Positions 53,061 to 64,000 of a DNA stretch of 64,000 nucleotides are shown piece after piece. Location: the NCBI GenBank assembly GCA_009731375.1, contig BJOX01000080.1, forward strand, positions 755,196-819,195, read 5' to 3'. The DNA is from Paulinella micropora. Taxonomy: Eukaryota; Cercozoa; Imbricatea; Euglyphida. How positions within the stretch are numbered: position 1 is the first letter of the stretch; every line of letters starts with the position of its first letter. The notes under the pieces are model-generated. The model searched no databases. It was not told the origin of the DNA and saw only the letters and a program-made list of their open reading frames with translations. Position numbers and translations under genes: made by a program.

Positions 53061-53243
53061 AATGAACGGGCGCTATGCCAGTGTCAAGGGTGCAGTTGGC
53101 GCATTAGGCGTTGTTTATTTGGTTTGGTCGTCTGCAGACATTTTCTTATTGCCACCCGGCAAGTGTCTACTTCGCTAAGGCGAAGCTAGAAGTGTTTAAA
53201 GATATATACAACCCATTGGTTGGGTCTCAAAACGCGTCTATGC
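53061..53243. other. no gene seen
   Basis: Short unique spacer of balanced composition before the retroelement frames. Confidence 0.5.
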
Positions 53244-54584
53244 TTAGAAGTCGGAGCATTCTTGCTCGAGGTAATCCATGAACCTCTCTTCGCAAGACGG
53301 TGATGGTGGTTGCCACCTCCAGGCGGGTTGATCCTCCGCTGGTATGTCGATGTCATGGTCCAGGTTGGCTTTCCACGCTCTCGCCTCCGACCAAAACAAT
53401 TCTTCCCCGACTACCAAATACTGTGGCGCAGTATATCCCATGCCTGAGTAGAGGTCTCTGATGATCCCCCCCAGCTGGTATTCGTACTGTTGTCTCCAGT
53501 ACTGCCACTCATGTCGTTAGTGGTAGATAGAGTCTAATTCTTGAGTCCGCCTGTGCCATCGGAACTTATCATTCTCAATCACTCTGTCCCAACCAAGTCT
53601 GTCCTGTGCCCTGAGCTGTCTACCCCACTCCTCGAAGCCTTGTATTCGGCCCCAGTATGTGTTTGGTATTTTCTCGTCAGGGTCAGCTAACCGTTGGCGA
53701 TGCGGGATGTCTCTGGGTTGCCGCTCCTCTTCAGCTGCAGGTGTATTGCAAGCAGCCATGAGAGCCGGTGTCTCCTCTGGAACCGTATGTAATATTGCTG
53801 TCGTAACCGACCCGCACGTCGGAAACGCGCATGTATTCGGTGTCGTATGCATCGCGGCCTACATAGGAGGAGGAGGCGGAGGTATGCCTAAGACCTTCCT
53901 ATAGTACGCAAGTACATTCTCTTCAACCCCGGGTTCCCAGCCCGGTTGGTCGTGCCTGTCCCGCAGGTGGTAGGCTCTGTATGCCTTGACCTCCTCTGGT
54001 AGTGGGACATCCGAAAGTTCGAGCAGTCTGTAGTAAACGGTGCTGTCTTCCTGGGACCGCTGTAACATTCGGAGTTGGTATGGCTCAAGCAGCTCTCTAT
54101 GCTAAACAGATAGTAACCTCCAGGCTGCGCTTGTTCCCGGACCTCCCTTTCTACCTAAGCCTAGTGTCCATTTGCATCTCTTTCCTGTGTCCCTAACTAT
54201 GCCTTCACATCGCTTGTTGTCTGGGATCAAGAACTCCTCTGGGGATTCTATCTTTCTCGATCTCCATACCTTAGCATAGTTTAGATTAACTGGTTCAATG
54301 GGGACTGTGTCTGGGGGGACAACTCCAAATAACTCTGTTAATACTAAAGAAAGATTTCGCCCTAAATGCCTACTCGGAGCTTCAAGCAAAGCATATTTCA
54401 GCAGAAAGTCGCTTGAAAAGTATGGGACATGAAAGATGCTAGGATCTATCCCTCTGAACTCTTGAGGGGGTCTAGTTAAGGGTTTAACTGTCTGTTGAGT
54501 GGGAGAATGGGGATAGGAATAGGGTTTGTCTGATATCTCTTTTTGCTCTCTCTCTTCTTTATCTCCACATTCATGTGCACCCAC
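53244..54584 (-). pseudogene. retroelement polyprotein pieces, unrecognised
   Basis: Minus-strand frames 54102-54584 (FHVPYFSSDFLLKYALLEAP, EPVNLNYAKVW, RCEGIVRDTGKRCKW), 53859-54068 (PLPEEVKAYRAYHL), 53517-53852 and 53244-53441 follow the Gag region in the same direction with frame changes. A CX7C pair in RCEGIVRDTGKRC is the only motif. I do not recognise protease, integrase or RT; these look like degraded parts of an element or a captured gene. Confidence 0.4.
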
Positions 54585-55679
54585 TGAATGAGTTGTAGTG
54601 AATCATCAGGTTCATCATTTTCGTCATCTCTCTGACTCTCATGATCTGACTGTTCTGGTGATTCTACTTCCTCATTGTCTTGTTGATCTACTGACTCTCT
54701 TTCCTCCTGTGATGACTCACTCTCTTCCTGCTCCTCACCTATACAAATGAACTTTCCCTTCCTAAGTCCTTTCTTTCTGTTCATTATGCTGCCCTTTCTG
54801 GATTTGTGTTTAGAGTTAGGTTTTTCAGAAGAGCTATCTTTATGAGTGGGCTTTTTGGGTCTGTCAGAGTATTTTGGCTTACCTGTCCTTCCCTGTCTAG
54901 CGGTTATGCTTTTAGTAAAAGAACAATCAGCACCTGTATGTCTGACACCTCTTTTGCCTTCTCGACAATCTGTTCTAGAACATCTAGAAGTACATTCGTA
55001 AGACATGTGTCCAGCTTGCTTGCAGCAGTAGCATTTTAATTCAGAATCTTTCGTCGTAGAAACTGTGCTAAATACTACCTGCTTGCCTCTCTGGGGTGTT
55101 ATTACTTCTCTGTACAATTTTTCGTTGTTGTGTTCTTGTGCTACCTGAACTATCTTCAGGGTTAACTGTTTCCAGTCCCATCTTGCATCCATGTGTTGCC
55201 ATGTTGTGTACAAAGTTGACATAGGGTCTAGGTGTTGCAGTTTCCTAAATAACTTCTTACATTTCTTGTAGTCTGAGGCATACCTTCATCTATCTCAACC
55301 TGTCTGACTAATGTCTTGTACTTAGTTAGCCATGTCTCTACTCTATTCATAGAACTAGGCCCCTGCATAGCATCTAGCTTGTCAATTCTACCTGCCTTTG
55401 CTATTTCGTCCAACCCCTATACTTGTCAACCATGGCTTTCCAGAATTTGGCAGGATCACCTTCTGCTTCTGGCAACAATGCCATAGCGTCCGGATTCTGC
55501 TGGCAGGAGGAAATAAGATATGCTAGTAACTCTTCTTTTAGCTCTCTTCTTTTCCTCGTGTTTTCGTTCTTCTCCTCTTCCTTCCTAAGACCTTCTTCCT
55601 CATCTAACTCTCTCTGTGTTGAGACTCTTGACGCCTCGAAGGGCTGGCAGACTGAGCTCGACAGGCCTTGGACTACCAC
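54476..55679 (-). pseudogene. LTR-retrotransposon Gag with zinc knuckle
   Basis: Minus-strand. The N-terminal helical part (LLAYLISSCQQNPDAMALLP, KFWKAMVDKYRGWTK) is followed, in another frame, by VETWLTKYKTLVRQVEIDEG. Then a frame from 55222 carries the knuckle CYCCKQAGHMSYEC (CX2CX4HX4C) and a second Cys cluster (CSRTDCREGKRG). A Lys-rich and then acidic region (EEESESSQEERESVDQQDNE-like) follows. The fold pattern matches the plus-strand Gag at 45.2-45.9 kb, and the leader repeat lies upstream at 55640-55763. Confidence 0.65.
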
Positions 55680-55763
55680 CCACTGCGCTGAGACTCAGCT
55701 CACCACGCACAGGGTCTCACCAGCTACCTATCGGCCACACACAGTAAACAGAAATTAGTTCTG
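55640..55763 (-). repeat. leader repeat shared with 662-803
   Basis: Inverted relative to 662-803 and overlapping the first Gag codons on the minus strand. See the entry at 662 for the shared blocks. Confidence 0.6.
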
Positions 55764-56250
55764 TTCTGGCACAAAACACGAACGAGACAACGTCCCTCTG
55801 GGTGTTTTTGCCAGCTTTCTTCGTTGCTCGGAGACACTCTCCAAAGGGTCTTGCGCTAGCGGCGCTTCAAGGCTTCATAACCTGATAAGTACATACGAAG
55901 TACCGAAAAATGACTTTAATGTCATTGATTATACTTTACCCAACAGTAACGGATGACTAAAACGATTGGTAGGTATTAATAACAGAACAATAATTGGACC
56001 CACTTAATGGGGGCAGATACACCCACTCGGTCCATTAAAGTGGATTGGCATTACTAGAGTTATTCTGATAGGGGATCTAACCGCATAACCTGGTTAAATA
56101 CATGGATATTATTACTTCCAATCTATAGCATAACATTAATAGTTCAGGACCGGCCGTATCAGAGTAACGGTGTCGGTAGAGCCATTACTTTCGATCCGGC
56201 CAGTCGAGTTACGCAGCGTGTCTTGTTCGCGCCTTTTCTCATTAAAGCTG
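55764..56250. other. no gene seen; probable LTR of the minus-strand element
   Basis: Unique AT-rich sequence upstream of the Gag leader. It is where the 5' LTR would be, but no second copy exists in this window to prove it, and it does not match 1-598. Confidence 0.35.
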
Positions 56251-56536
56251 TATTATTGGGTACATTCAAGTGTCAAACTCAGCCATCAAATTTGATTTAA
56301 GGGTTAGATTTCAGATTAGCGGTCAGATTTTAGATTAGGGGCCAGAATTCAAATTAGTTCAATTTAACGGTAACATTTCGCAAAAATGATACAGCCTCGG
56401 ATTTTGCGGACGTATATAGCAGTTAAATTGAACTAATTTGAATTATGACCACTCATTCGAAATCTGACAGCTAATCTGAAATCCTTAACTAAAATTCGAT
56501 GGCTGAGTTTGACACTTGAATGTACCCAGTAATATT
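56251..56536. mobile_element. MITE / long hairpin element
   Basis: Nearly the whole 286 bp is an inverted repeat: the left arm GGGTACATTCAAGTGTCAAA, CTCAGCCATC, AAATTAGTTCAATTTAAC is mirrored on the right (GTTAAATTGAACTAATTTGA, GATGGCTGAG, TTTGACACTTGAATGTACCC). The centre lies near 56395. Ends are flanked by TATTA-like sequence. No coding capacity. Confidence 0.85.
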
Positions 56537-57780
56537 ACTGCTTGTAGTATACTGAGCGTCACACAGTGCTATCATCATGAGGTCATTATATTATGTCGGA
56601 AACAGAGTTCCGCCATAAAAATTGGGAGGGGGTCACGGTACTGTGGACATCACCCCCCGAATTATCAGGTATTAATAAAAACTTATTTATAGATTTCGTC
56701 TGGCCGGACACATCTGAAATGCCAATTAGATCCTTGTCTTTTGGCGCCTTTTTCAACTTGTCTTTGCGACTGCGATAATATAACGAGACATCATTCTCTT
56801 TTTGAGGACTGTGTTTGGTTATATTATAATATTACCAACTTACTCTTCCATTGAGCTATCGTTGGGGATAGTATTGTATTAATACACTGCCAAAATCATC
56901 ACCGTTGACTTTTTCACTCTAAGACTTTTTGACCGGCCCGTTAGATTTTCCTTTGCACAACGTTTCGACTTCACTAACTAGTTTTCGATTTCGTTCAGAA
57001 ATGACTTCAAACGATCAAGTCGAAGTTCTTTTTGGAAGTTGCCAAAGATCAACTATTGCCCGTTTTCCCCACTCTATCGCCTTTTCCCCTGATTTCCCGT
57101 GAAACACGCACGTTGCAATAAATTTGTGGACAAGGTAGCAAGAGTGAACTGAAAAACAATGTTTGACTTGCTTTTTACATCTTATGACTGAGGAAAATTT
57201 TTTCCAAATGTAAATTCTGGACACTTGAACTACAAGTTGGACGGAGGCTTGAAGCCATCCTTCAAGTTCAAGTTCTTTACAGTAGTTTTTGCGAAGCTCA
57301 GCTCACCAAACTCACAATCTACGTTCAGTCGTGACCACCCAAGTCTGCAACAAGTAGAAATCTACGTACATAAACGAAGTGACCGCTCTGCTATTTACTG
57401 TAATTCACCTGCTCTCTGAACTCAGGACTTAATGCAGCCATAGAGATCTTTAAAAAGAGTTCGTTGTGTAATTACCCCTTGGGGTTGTATCCAAACTCAC
57501 ATAAAGATATTGTAATATTTATCTATTTAAGTGGTAAGTTTTATTAGAACAGTGATTGCGTAAAAATAAAATTACAGTTGATAGTACAAATGTCCGAAAT
57601 TTTGCTTACGAACACTGAACAGTCTTGCTTCGAGCCTGGCTGAGCCGGAAAGCCCGCCCTCATGGCAGTAAAGTTGATTGTGAACTGCTGTATCATCATC
57701 ATGTAGAGTCTCCGTGATTTTCAAAAGACCGAAGACAGTCTGAATGAACTCAGCTGATATAGAAAGAGGAGCATTGATGC
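56537..57780. other. no gene seen; contains dispersed repeat copy 2
   Basis: 56641-56873 is the second copy of the 51843 repeat. The rest (57000-57720) is unique with only short frames and no domain. Confidence 0.5.
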
Positions 57781-57807
57781 AGGAGCAGGTTGGATGGCAT
57801 GGTCCGC

Positions 57808-57838
57808 ACCTCTCTCTCTCTCTCTCTCCCCTCTCTCT

Positions 57839-57874
<36 letters not shown>

Positions 57875-57921
57875 GTGCGTCTCTCTCTCTCTCTCCTCTC
57901 TCTTCTCTCTCTCTCTCCTCT

Positions 57922-57957
<36 letters not shown>

Positions 57958-58080
57958 ATGTGAAAAGCGAGGTATTTTTTCATCTATCCTACCAGCGATG
58001 GAGACATGCCGTTCCGCCCTCACGCTGTCGGCGTCACCGAACGCGGACGATCTTGACCTGATACATCCATAGTCACTATA

Positions 58081-58111
<31 letters not shown>

Positions 58112-58429
58112 GCACTTACTTCTTACTTCTTAGTTTCTCTTACTTCTTACTTTCTTATTTGCTTACTTACAGCACCCCGATGGACAAGCCGCAACGCACC
58201 GCGCACAAGCGTTAAACAGCAACGAAATACAAAGTCCTTGATGAGCCCTTGTAACAACATGTATATGTACAAAACCAAACCACACAGAATTTTACATATA
58301 TATTATACAAATGTGCAACCTGTTTTGTGTGACGGGTGCAGGCTGACGTGTTGCTGCAGCGGAGGGCTGCGGTGCCCATGAAACACAGGTTGCAGTGGGC
58401 TGCTGCGCGCGCGGCGGGGCGATTGCCTG

Positions 58430-58468
<39 letters not shown>

Positions 58469-58701
58469 GTAAGTAAAGTAAGTCAGCAAGTTGCGGGGCA
58501 ATTGCCTGAAGTGCACTGCCTGCAGCAGTTCGCTCGCGTCGGCCCGATTGAGCTGCTGCCCATGAAGCGGCGAGAGCGGGGAGGCCGGCGTGGTGAAGTT
58601 GCTCGTTGGGGTGGGCGAGGAGTTGTCGGCCAGAGCAGACGGGACCAAGAGCCGCCCGCAGATAGCTTGGCGGACAGGACCTACAGATAGATAGATAGAT
58701 G

Positions 58702-58739
<38 letters not shown>

Positions 58740-58765
58740 ACATACAGACAGATAGATAGATAGAC

Positions 58766-58830
<65 letters not shown>

Positions 58831-59494
58831 CTGACCGGTTGCGGCGAGCTGCTCTGCGTGGAGTGCTGCGAGAAACTGAGAGTTAGATCGTGTGCGCGCG
58901 CCAGGCGGCGTGGGTGTGCCGCGGTGGGCTTTGAGGAGCGCGGCGTGGCGAAGGTGCTGAAGGGCAGCTGCAGCAGAGACGTCGACTTGCCCGCCGTGGA
59001 GCATTTCTCGGTGGGCATGCTGACTGCAGATGTGGAGATTGGCCTGTCGGTCGGCGTCAGCAGAGGAGAGCAGACCACCGGCACCTGCATACATACATAC
59101 ATACATATATACATTTCCACTTCCACTTCCACTTCCACTTCCCTTGACCTTTACCTTTACATTTACATTTACATTTACATTTACATTACATTACATTACA
59201 TTACATTACATTACATTGCATTACATACATACATACATACACAGACAGACAGACAGACAGACATACACACATACATACATACATACATACATACATACAT
59301 ACATTACGTTGGATTACATTACATTACATTACATTATATTACATTACATTACATTATATTACATTATATTACATTACATTACATACATACATACATACAT
59401 AAATTACATGCGTTCATTACATTACATACATACATACATGCGTATGTACAAATACATACAAGCGCATACATACATACAAGCATACATGCGTACG

Positions 59495-59527
<33 letters not shown>

Positions 59528-59672
59528 ATACATACACACACACATATATATACATATATACGTAAATACATAATTATAAAATACGGTAATACATACATAC
59601 ATACATAAATACATACATACATACGTACATGCATGCATATCCCTCCCTCCCTCTCTCTCTCTCTCTCTCTCT

Positions 59673-59703
<31 letters not shown>
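57808..59703. repeat. microsatellite cluster: (CT)n, (CATA)n, (AAGT)n, (TAGA)n, (CATTA)n, (CA)n
   Basis: CT at 57808-57955, ATAC at 58080-58110, AAGT at 58434-58480, TAGA at 58682-58830, CATACAT/TTTACA/CATTA at 59089-59630, CT at 59641-59673 and CA at 59675-59709. A segment at 58850-59085 is GC-rich with a coding look ([20 protein letters not shown]) but no start, stop or family. Confidence 0.9.
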
Positions 59704-59711
<8 letters not shown>

Positions 59712-59718
59712 TTCAGGT

Positions 59719-60000
59719 TTCAATGCATACATTGAAATGACTGTTCAGCTTTCAATGCATGAATTGAAATTGCAATGCAGGGTGGACTGAAATCCCAATA
59801 CATGCATTGAAATTAATGTAAAGCTTTCAAGACATGAATTGGAATTTCAATGCAGGATACATACATACATTGTATAAGGGTGTCTGATAGGATACTATGT
59901 ATGTATGTATGAATGCATTTTGCATTGAAATTTGTTGTTCTCTTCCGTCAAATTTGATGCAGGTACTGGATGTCACAAGCTACTGGGAAGAAAAGAGCGC
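59719..60000 (+). repeat. exact 282-bp copy of 60044-60325 across a 10-N gap
   Basis: Identical at a constant offset of 325 bp, ending exactly at the N run at 60001-60010. It is almost certainly the unmerged overlap of two contigs, so the first copy is an artefact. The shared sequence holds GCATTGAAATTTCAATGC palindromes and the start of the transposase exon. Confidence 0.85.
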
Positions 60001-60629
60001 NNNNNNNNNNGCATTGAAATTTCAATGCAGTATGCATTGAAATTTCAATGCATACATTGAAATGACTGTTCAGCTTTCAATGCATGAATTGAAATTGCAA
60101 TGCAGGGTGGACTGAAATCCCAATACATGCATTGAAATTAATGTAAAGCTTTCAAGACATGAATTGGAATTTCAATGCAGGATACATACATACATTGTAT
60201 AAGGGTGTCTGATAGGATACTATGTATGTATGTATGAATGCATTTTGCATTGAAATTTGTTGTTCTCTTCCGTCAAATTTGATGCAGGTACTGGATGTCA
60301 CAAGCTACTGGGAAGAAAAGAGCGCCGCATGGTTTTTGCAATTGCCCCTGCTTGAAATGCAAAAACAAGCGACGTATGTCTTACTCCGCTATGTAAGCCA
60401 GACTTGCCCTTGTTGATTGTTACTGTCTGTAACTTGTGTTGTGCATTTGTTTTCATAGGCGGAAGCATGTGAACAAGCACGGTGTTTTTATTCAAAGCTC
60501 TCCGCACCAGCAGAAGAGGAAAACTGGTTCCGTGCAGCGCCAGTTGCCGTACAAGCGTAAACGGCGCCGCATGTTTTCTGTACCTAAACCAGGAGCAGAC
60601 GATTCAGGGGGAAGTGATCAGGGAGACGC

Positions 60630-60679
<50 letters not shown>

Positions 60680-62120
60680 AGACGATTCAGGGGGGAGTGA
60701 TCAGGGAGACGCTGGAGAGAGAGAGCAGACGATTCAGGGGGGAGTGATCAGGGACACGCGGAGAGAGAGAGCAGACGATTCAGGGGGAAGTGATCAGGGA
60801 GACGCTGGCGATGATGATGACCACAAAAACGAAGCGGGCGCTCGCCATGATGGTGACGCACAAAATGAAGAACAGGAGGGTTTAGGACAACCCGGGAGCG
60901 ATCCAGACAGCAGTTCACTTGATTCATCTGGCNNNNNNNNNNAACAGCGGTTCACTTGATTCATCTGGCTCTGACACTGACAGTAGCCAGGAAGCCCAAG
61001 GTGGTGGGTTGGGGAGACAGGCCCGGACGGATGCACAGACCAACTCCATTCTCGAGCAGTTGTTCGTCACAGACTTAGGCCCCGAAGCGGACCGTATCAC
61101 GGTTGCACATGTTGCAGTATGTCTACTGCAACTGATGAAGGACCACCGAGCATCGTATAACTTGATGGACTCTGTTTACCCTTTAGTAACGCAGCTGGTT
61201 ACACCGCCACCGGACGCTAGTTCTTGGAAAAGAATACTTGGTCTGCTGAAGTGTTCGGAAACGCCAGTGACGTCGTACCTGAGGTGTTCCAGAGATTGTA
61301 GCTTAACGCGTGTGGAAGATGCGGACGGGGATTGCAAGAACGGGCATCCGCTTCGTCCCGAACGTGTACACGTCGCGGCGCTGCAGCCACAAGTAGAGGC
61401 GTTTGCGGGGACGCGCTCATGGGCAGAGATCACAGCTGCAGTAACACAACACACTATCAGCTCTGCGGGAAGCAGTGCTTTCTGTTGCATCAAATGTTCA
61501 CCTCGGTACCGGGAAAACGTATTGTCTGCTTGCCCTCCTGGCGTGGTCACTATACCTATACTCTTGGGGTCAGACGGGCTGCCTCTGACACATGGTAAAT
61601 TTGGCGCAAACCGCCCTGTATGGCTGAACACACTGCGCAACCTTGCAGTATCTCAAGGGAGCAGAGAGCAGGAGTGGGTCGGCAGCTTGGTAGGGGCCCG
61701 ACGTTACCGCCAAGTCTGCGAACCAGCTTCGGCCCCGTAAGAAGGCAACTAGCCAACCTCTGCAACCCGTTCCCATGTGTGGATAAAGATGGCGAAGAGC
61801 GAGAATGCAGGGTGGTATTGCTCGGGGTGTCGGGAGACGGGCAAGGCATCAAGAAGCTGTCAGGTTCCACTTGGAACGGGCAGTGGTCCTGCCCGACCTG
61901 CCAAATGCAGTTTGAGACGTTTCTCCGCCGCAGCGTAACACCCGACTTTAGAGTTTTTTACCTCCAGGTGACGCGCTACGAACGAACACCCGTTTCGGAC
62001 CACCTTGCACGCTGCCAAGCCCGGAACTGAAGACGCATGCTTGGCACGAACGTCACGCAGCAAGGGTGCATGAAGCAAATCAGGCACTCAGGCCTGGCCA
62101 GCGGGCGCGGCACTCAAAAG

Positions 62121-62490
62121 GTCATCACTAGCGTCGTCTTACCCAGCTGCAATCAGAAACGCTTTGGCTAAATCTAGCAATTAATATCTTGCCTGCATTG
62201 AAATTTCCACGCATGCATTNNNNNNNNNNACTGTATTGAAATTTCCACGCATGCATTGAAGTCACTGCGAAATCTTCAATGTATGCATTAAAATTCCAAT
62301 GCATTCTGCATTAAAATTTTAATGCATGCATTGAAGTCATTTCGAAATTTTTAATGCATGCATTGAAATGTCAATGCACTATGCATTGAAACTTCAATGC
62401 ATTCTGCATTGACATTTCAATGCATGCATTGAAGTCACTTGCAAATTTCCGTGCACTCTTTACTGAAACCGTTGCTGTTATACTGTGCAG
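62121..62490 (+). repeat. intron filled with GCATTGAAATTTCAATGC palindromes
   Basis: Phase 1 intron, donor AAAAG/GTCATC and acceptor ACTGTGCAG. Its body from 62190 to 62450 is a run of TGCATTGAAATTTCAATGCA, ATTAAAATTTTAATGC and related palindromes, with a 10-N gap at 62220. Confidence 0.75.
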
Positions 62491-63086
62491 GTGTTAAGTT
62501 CCGCGACGCTTTGAGTGGTGTAGCTGATTTTGACGTCATACGAGACACTTACCCTGACAACATGCACCTGTTATGGAATATGTTCCAGCACCTCATCCAA
62601 ACCACCTGGCTTTGGCAGCCAGGAGTTTTGAAGTCGAAAGGTGTGAATATCCAGCCTTTGCCTCCATTTGTGGCGCGAGATAAGCAAGCTGGTGAATCAG
62701 ACCAGGTCTACGCCGCAGCCATCCAGAGGGAGGAAGCCGCTTACCAAGTCCAAGCCAATGCTGTTCAAGCGTGCATGGACTTGTACGCTCTCTTTGGACT
62801 CGATGAGGATGCAAGGTACGAAGTCTGCCGTCGATTCAAGAGCATCCGAGCACTTCCTTGTCAAATCGGCACAGGTTCCCCGTACAAGAATTTCTGCACT
62901 TTCAACATCGCCAGCGCCCACTTCTTTTTGCAATACTGCAGCTGGATCTATGATGGCGTACCAGGCGGCCATGCACCAGCCCAATGGGAAATTATCAAGA
63001 AGATGTTCAGTCTTGCCAAGTTAGTCTCGCGAAAAAGTCTGCCATGTCACGTGGATAGGGGCTTGGGAGATTACATAGTTCGACAG

Positions 63087-63287
63087 GTCCATAACACAAG
63101 CATATGGGCATTGAAACTGCAGTGATGCATGAATTTAAGTTTCAATGCGGGCATTGAAATTTCAATGCATGCATTGAAAATACAATGCATGCATTGAAAA
63201 TCCAATGCACCAATTGAAATTTCAATGCATGCATTGATACTACCCTCAGACTCTTTATGCTAACTGTCTTTAAACACCCTGTTGTAG
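63087..63287 (+). repeat. intron filled with GCATTGAAATTTCAATGC palindromes (2)
   Basis: 201 nt, donor GACAG/GTCCAT, acceptor TTGTAG. Joining gives DYIVRQVVEIAAGLPRTEHS in phase 0. The body has five or six TGCATTGAAATnnCAATGCA units. Confidence 0.8.
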
Positions 63288-64000
63288 GTGGTAGAAATTG
63301 CGGCTGGGCTGCCCAGGACAGAACATTCGTACTGGCTGCACCAGTTCTGTTGTAGAGTTCTTGTGCACATGAGAGATTGGGGCCCTCTACCGGAAATGCA
63401 AGCTTTTGATCTGGAACACCAAGGAGGAGAACTCAAGAAGCAAGTGCACAATCTGAAGTACTCGGAGGACACTTTCATGAACTGTTGGAGTAATGCGGCA
63501 CCAATGTGGACCTTGCCCAGCTTGCGCCAGGCAAATCTTGACGTCAAGGATAAGCTGATCATGCCAGGCTTCCGTTCCGGCTAGAAGAACCTCAGCTACG
63601 CATGCAACGTCGAACTCAAAGACGTGGCTAACAACCTGATTTTCAGCCGAGTGCTCTTGCCGAAACCAAGGCATTTCGTGGAGCTGCAGGAGTTTATGGA
63701 CAGCTGCTGGAGGCAGCTACCGGGTTGGCAAGGGTTGGGTCAGCGTCCAGTACTGACCGCAGCAAACATCAAACTAGCAAAGTTTATGAGGTGTAAGCGA
63801 TTCCTCATGAGGTCAACCAGATCTACAAGGGGTGAGCGCTTTGGGGGTGGCTGCTGCTTTCTCACTGTTGAGAATATCAAGCAGACGTTCCCTCGCCGCT
63901 GCTGGGGAGTTACAGTAGCAGGCAGGTACGCAGCTGCAGTGCACTGGTATGCTCACATTGCGTATAATGGGTACGCGTGTGATTTGGCGAGAGTGGAACT

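Larger units (their letters stand above)
60295..64000 (+). pseudogene. CACTA-type (Tnp2) transposase, multi-exon, incomplete at right edge
   Basis: Exons by GT-AG and frame: 60295-60392, 60459-61967, 62033-62120, 62491-63086, 63288 to window end. Exon 1-2 encodes the transposase-associated zinc module: GFCNCPCLKCKNKRRMSYSA joined across a 66-nt intron to MRKHVNKHGVFIQ. Next come an Asp/Gly/Arg-Glu repeat, IPILLGSDGLPLTHGKFG and WNGQWSCPTCQMQFE. Exon 3-4 joins RARHSK to GVKFRDALSGVADFD and IRDTYPDNMHLLWNMFQHLI (catalytic-region D-x-M-H), and exon 5 has SYWLHQFCCRVLVHMRDWGP. Defects: a frameshift near 61690, a 10-N gap at 60933 and a TAG at 63582-63584, after which the frame stays open (NLIFSRVLLPKPRHF) to the end. 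Exons carry a quadruplicated ADDSGGSDQGDAGERE-type minisatellite at 60594-60815. Confidence 0.8.

Noticed and set aside
57721-59140. Frames with RERERE, SLSLSL, SIYLSI and YIHTYIH patterns
   Set aside because: They are translations of (CT)n, (TAGA)n and (ATAC)n microsatellites. The interspersed GC-rich segments alone are too short to support a gene.

Overview
The window is a scaffold piece from a eukaryotic genome, most likely a unicellular alga or other protist. The evidence is GT-AG introns, a TAM41-type mitochondrial gene, several classes of retrotransposon and DNA transposon, very dense triplet microsatellites and assembly gaps (11 runs of N). The species cannot be named from the sequence. 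Ordinary host coding is scarce: the only convincing housekeeping gene is the TAM41-like gene near the left end.

Layout. 1-0.8 kb: LTR-like repeat and retroelement leader. 1.1-2.3 kb: TAM41-like gene (minus). 2.3-8.8 kb: microsatellites, two large gaps and a tRNA-like SINE fragment. 8.8-10.4 kb: decayed LINE (minus). 10.4-18.6 kb: an AT-rich, truncated Polinton-like virus (PLV) or virophage-like insertion with integrase, DNA methyltransferase, a very long tail-fibre-like protein ending in a Peptidase S74 chaperone domain, small membrane and secreted proteins, and the start of a packaging-type ATPase. 18.6-25.2 kb: a strongly GC-rich island with a Pro/Thr-rich protein, a giant leucine-rich-repeat protein and a tandem helix-loop-helix-like protein. 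25.4-31.7 kb: arrays of short AT-rich palindromes around the exons of a RanBP2-finger/methyltransferase-like gene. 31.8-43.0 kb: an old Copia element (minus) split by a younger Copia element (plus) with 520-bp LTRs and a CTCAC target duplication; the younger one carries RS-rich and MYND-finger segments. 43.2-56.9 kb: LTR fragments, Gag and Gypsy-like Gag-Pol fragments, a complete piggyBac element with TTAA duplication, and a MITE. 57.8-59.7 kb: microsatellites. 60.3-64 kb: a CACTA (Tnp2-type) transposase whose introns are filled with GCATTGAAATTTCAATGC-type palindromes; it runs off the right edge.

Working relations. The PLV genes form one functional set (integration, DNA modification, virion fibre, packaging), but capsid and polymerase genes are missing and several genes are frameshifted, so it is a decaying provirus. 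The GC-rich island differs in composition from everything around it, and may be a second foreign insertion or a mis-joined contig. The palindrome arrays in the 25-31 kb and 60-63 kb genes recur between exons, which suggests hairpin-forming sequence tolerated or propagated inside introns.
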